A stretch of 37,315 nt of DNA from a bacterium (GTDB taxonomy: Bacteria; Zhuqueibacterota; QNDG01; DTFT01), in contig JAFGAX010000033.1 of assembly GCA_016933415.1 (NCBI GenBank), forward strand, positions 1-37,315, given 5' to 3'. The notes under the pieces are model-generated. The model saw nothing but the letters and a program-made list of their open reading frames with translations. It was not told the origin of the DNA and searched no databases. Of the stretch, positions 34,874 to 37,315 are shown piece by piece. The translations under genes were made by a program, and so were the position numbers. The stretch's first letter is position 1. Each line of letters begins with the position of its first letter.

Positions 34874-34902
34874 ATTATAATGAAAATACGGAAGAAAGTC
34901 AA
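34874..34902 (-). promoter_or_regulatory. Sigma70-type promoter for the rsmI operon
   Basis: The minus strand has TTGACT (34897-34902), a 17-nt spacer and a perfect TATAAT (34874-34879), ~70 nt upstream of the rsmI start. It starts only 5 nt after the sprA-like stop codon. It probably drives rsmI through ppdK, ending at the terminator near 25814. Confidence 0.85.
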
Positions 34903-34906
34903 GATT

Positions 34907-37315
34907 TTATCGTCCGGCCAGGGAAATGACGCAATTGATGCCGAATGCGGTTGTTTTGGTGGTTCCCAACTGGAAATTTTTACTTTGCCCGAGCTTCAGA
35001 TAACACCCTCCGTTGACCGAAGTTGAAAAGGAATAATCCACACGCGGTTCCAAAGTCCAGGTTTTCTGACTACGGGTGCTGGTATATTTGGACTTCAGGG
35101 TTTTGGCGCTGAAATCTTCCGAACTACTGCTTTCAAATGACAGTTTAAAGTCCAGATTATTGTCCAACTTCTTGTTTTTCATGAAGGGAAGACGCAAGCC
35201 ACCCTTTTTCGAGTATGAACAAGAAACACTGATCGAGCTGGCCTGCTGTTTTGTACGGCTTGCCAAAGAACTGCCCTTGACTGTAGTGGTCAAAGAGGAA
35301 GTATTATTATACTGAATATTTCCTGTAATGCCGTTTTTCATGGATATGGCAATGCCCAGAAATGGGCGGAAATTTTTTGTTAATTTTGTGCTGGTCAGCT
35401 TGGATTCTGTATAATTATCTTCCTGACTTCCGGAGAAGGAATGGGACAAGCGCAATGATTTTAGATACTTATTAATATATTTTGTTTTTTCAAGGCCCTG
35501 CCATGTCAAGCTCCAGGTCGGAAAAGGTATCCCTGTTTCGTCGCTTAAATACGCGGTTCTGGATTTGGTTTGAGTGGACTGAGAGCTTTTATTGAGGTTA
35601 TCTGAAAAATTATAATCCAATCCTGCCTGCAGGCTGCTGGTGATTTTAACGCCGGACTTCAGAGACCAGCGCAGATTTCGGGTTCGGGTGACCGGATTCG
35701 AAAGTACGTTCTCCGAGTGTGGAACGCCAGGATCCATGGTCAGTCCGAACGTATAGCCCATGTCCGGCCGGCCGAGAATGCCCTGGTCATTGGAAGAGGC
35801 TGTGCGCGTGACATTGATCGTGATGGGGTCGATTTTCCGGAATACGCCGGCCATTTTTGGGAATACGGACAGAACGGACAATCCTTTTGATCCGTCTTTT
35901 TTTTCTTCCTGCGGTTTGGCCGGGTCTTCCGGTTTCGGTGCTTTCGAACCCGCGGGCGCGGGCCGTCGTACGGGCGAAGGCCGGCCGGCAGGCTTTTTTT
36001 TGCCGAACGAAGCGAACAGCTTGGATGGATCGAAAGTGTTGGACACCGTAATGCTGTTCTGGATGCTGGAACTGACGCCGGTCTGATTGGCCCGTTGCTG
36101 GATGTTGTTCCGCCAGCGGTAATTGGCTGAATACGACGCATTGGGTTTGAGCCATTGGGCGAGTGTCGGATTCAGTTTGACGCTGAAATTCTGGCTCTTA
36201 TCCGTCTGAATGCTGTCCGTCGGGATCAGCAGTTCCGTGCTCCATTCGGCATAACGCATATCTGATGTGGAAGTGCGGCCGAAATCGAGCGTCAATGCCC
36301 GGAACGGCTGAAAAGTGGTGTCGAAATTCCTGGTGAGCGTGGCCGTGGTGTCGTTTGTGGCGATGCCTTCGCGCGTTTCGGAATTGGACCGGTTGAAGGA
36401 TCCCGTCATGTCGAAATTGACGTCCGACGGCAGATAGGTGAAACGGACCTGGGAAATCTTTTTCAGAAATCCCTTATTGCCGACCCAGGAGAAAGGCAGA
36501 ATATAATTATCTCCGCTGGGCACCAGTCTGTAGCGGAACGATCCTCCTTTCGTTTCCGTCCGTGCCTTCGGAGTCCTGTAACTGTGCCGGTTTCCGGAAG
36601 CGTAATTGGCGCTTCCGGATACAGGGTCGAGCAGAAGGCGGGCGAAGAGATTCCGTGATTTGCTCGATTTGCCCAGGGAAAATCCGATCCCCTTCTGCTC
36701 GTTCCGGTCCTGGAAGGTCTTCCGCAGGGAATCGGATTTGACGCTTTTCAGCAGGATGTCCGTGTCGTCCGGGCAGTACTTGGGGTCTGAAACACTTTTC
36801 GTATAGGTGGTTGTGACGGGAAGTGAAACGCCCCAGGATGCGGGCAGCAGTTTCTGGAGCTGGAAACTCGCGTTCAGCGATCCGCCCTGCGTGGTACTTC
36901 CCTCGCTGAACCGTTCGTTGATCGTGTGAAAATCGGCGTCCTTCCGGTTGTACTCGCCGTTGATGGAGAGGAAATCGGACCAGCGGAATTCGGAACGGAC
37001 GCGCATGGCGATGCCCTTGTCCTTGTGCACGTTCGAGAGCCGCAGTTCATCCAGCCAGATCTCGCCCGTGAAAACGCCGGTGCCGCTGTTGCGAACGCCG
37101 ATGGTCAGCCAGCGGATGTTGCGAAGGGAGGGGGACCCGGCCAGAGTGACCCTGTGCCCGCGCTCCAGGCGCTCCGTGCTGTCGGCGGGGTTGAGCCTGG
37201 CTTTTTCCTTCAGCCTGCTGAGGACGTCGAAATCCAGCTCCACCGCATTGGCGGGATCCCAGCCCGGTCGCATGGGCACGCGGATTTCATAATAGGACCG
37301 GTTGTTCGTGTCCGA
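34907..37315 (-). CDS. SprA-like T9SS translocon protein, C-terminal part (5' end outside window)
   Basis: The frame stays open to the right edge of the window, and sense codons before the ORF-track start read NNRSYYEIRVP, so the gene continues beyond it. About 803 C-terminal residues are seen. GVRNSGTGVFTGEIWLDELRL and FLSINGEYNRKDADFHTI correspond to the SprA/Sov family, where a very large 36-strand barrel forms the T9SS translocon in the outer membrane. The rest is rich in Ser/Thr and alternating strands, ending TAFGINCVISLAGR as a barrel tail. A Lys/Pro-rich insert (KKKPAGRPSPVRRPAPAG... at roughly 430-480 of the ORF-track protein) interrupts the barrel, probably as a loop. The last third is noticeably richer in A+T than the rest. 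It is consistent with the T9SS-tailed proteins at the left of the window. Confidence 0.8.
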   Translation of the reverse strand, partial: SDTNNRSYYEIRVPMRPGWDPANAVELDFDVLSRLKEKARLNPADSTERLERGHRVTLAGSPSLRNIRWLTIGVRNSGTGVFTGEIWLDELRLSNVHKDKGIAMRVRSEFRWSDFLSINGEYNRKDADFHTINERFSEGSTTQGGSLNASFQLQKLLPASWGVSLPVTTTYTKSVSDPKYCPDDTDILLKSVKSDSLRKTFQDRNEQKGIGFSLGKSSKSRNLFARLLLDPVSGSANYASGNRHSYRTPKARTETKGGSFRYRLVPSGDNYILPFSWVGNKGFLKKISQVRFTYLPSDVNFDMTGSFNRSNSETREGIATNDTTATLTRNFDTTFQPFRALTLDFGRTSTSDMRYAEWSTELLIPTDSIQTDKSQNFSVKLNPTLAQWLKPNASYSANYRWRNNIQQRANQTGVSSSIQNSITVSNTFDPSKLFASFGKKKPAGRPSPVRRPAPAGSKAPKPEDPAKPQEEKKDGSKGLSVLSVFPKMAGVFRKIDPITINVTRTASSNDQGILGRPDMGYTFGLTMDPGVPHSENVLSNPVTRTRNLRWSLKSGVKITSSLQAGLDYNFSDNLNKSSQSTQTKSRTAYLSDETGIPFPTWSLTWQGLEKTKYINKYLKSLRLSHSFSGSQEDNYTESKLTSTKLTKNFRPFLGIAISMKNGITGNIQYNNTSSLTTTVKGSSLASRTKQQASSISVSCSYSKKGGLRLPFMKNKKLDNNLDFKLSFESSSSEDFSAKTLKSKYTSTRSQKTWTLEPRVDYSFSTSVNGGCYLKLGQSKNFQLGTTKTTAFGINCVISLAGR

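Overview
This window is a piece of a fairly GC-rich bacterial chromosome. All 21 genes I can support are on the minus strand, so transcription runs from high to low coordinates. I place it in the Fibrobacteres-Chlorobi-Bacteroidetes (FCB) superphylum, probably outside classical Bacteroidetes. The grounds are type IX secretion (T9SS) C-terminal sorting domains on two exported proteins, a PorV-family outer-membrane protein, the C-terminal part of a SprA-like translocon protein, a hybrid two-component system (HTCS), and a TonB receptor with an N-terminal carboxypeptidase-like domain. No SusD homologue is visible. The exact phylum cannot be read from the sequence alone.

Right block (37315 to 25814): a 5'-truncated sprA-like gene is followed by a well-formed sigma70-type promoter (TTGACT, 17 nt, TATAAT). 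This promoter heads a tight series of genes: rsmI, a CDP-alcohol phosphatidyltransferase, panD, myo-inositol-1-phosphate synthase, a MATE-family transporter, an S41 processing protease and pyruvate phosphate dikinase. A strong intrinsic terminator closes the series. Inositol-phosphate synthase next to a CDP-alcohol phosphatidyltransferase suggests inositol phospholipid synthesis.

Middle block (25813 to 15374): dnaA, a roughly 300 bp AT-rich spacer with DnaA-box-like sequences (candidate oriC), dnaN, a DUF721 gene, gyrB, gyrA, archease, an unidentified protein with a Pro/Ala/Glu-rich linker, and a FecR-domain exported protein, then a second strong terminator. recF is missing from its usual place after dnaN. 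Coding strand does not switch at dnaA.

Left block (15373 to 1): a 1404-residue one-protein HTCS regulator, a TonB-dependent receptor, a 1126-residue secreted protein with Asp-rich loops and a T9SS-like tail, a PorV-like outer-membrane protein, a GH97 glycosidase and a small secreted protein with a carbohydrate-binding-like module and a T9SS tail. It resembles a glycan-utilization locus in which a T9SS cargo plus its own PorV-like protein stand where SusD would be expected. A perfect 8-bp direct repeat just upstream of the receptor gene is a candidate operator. This locus is the best candidate in the window for an under-described system.
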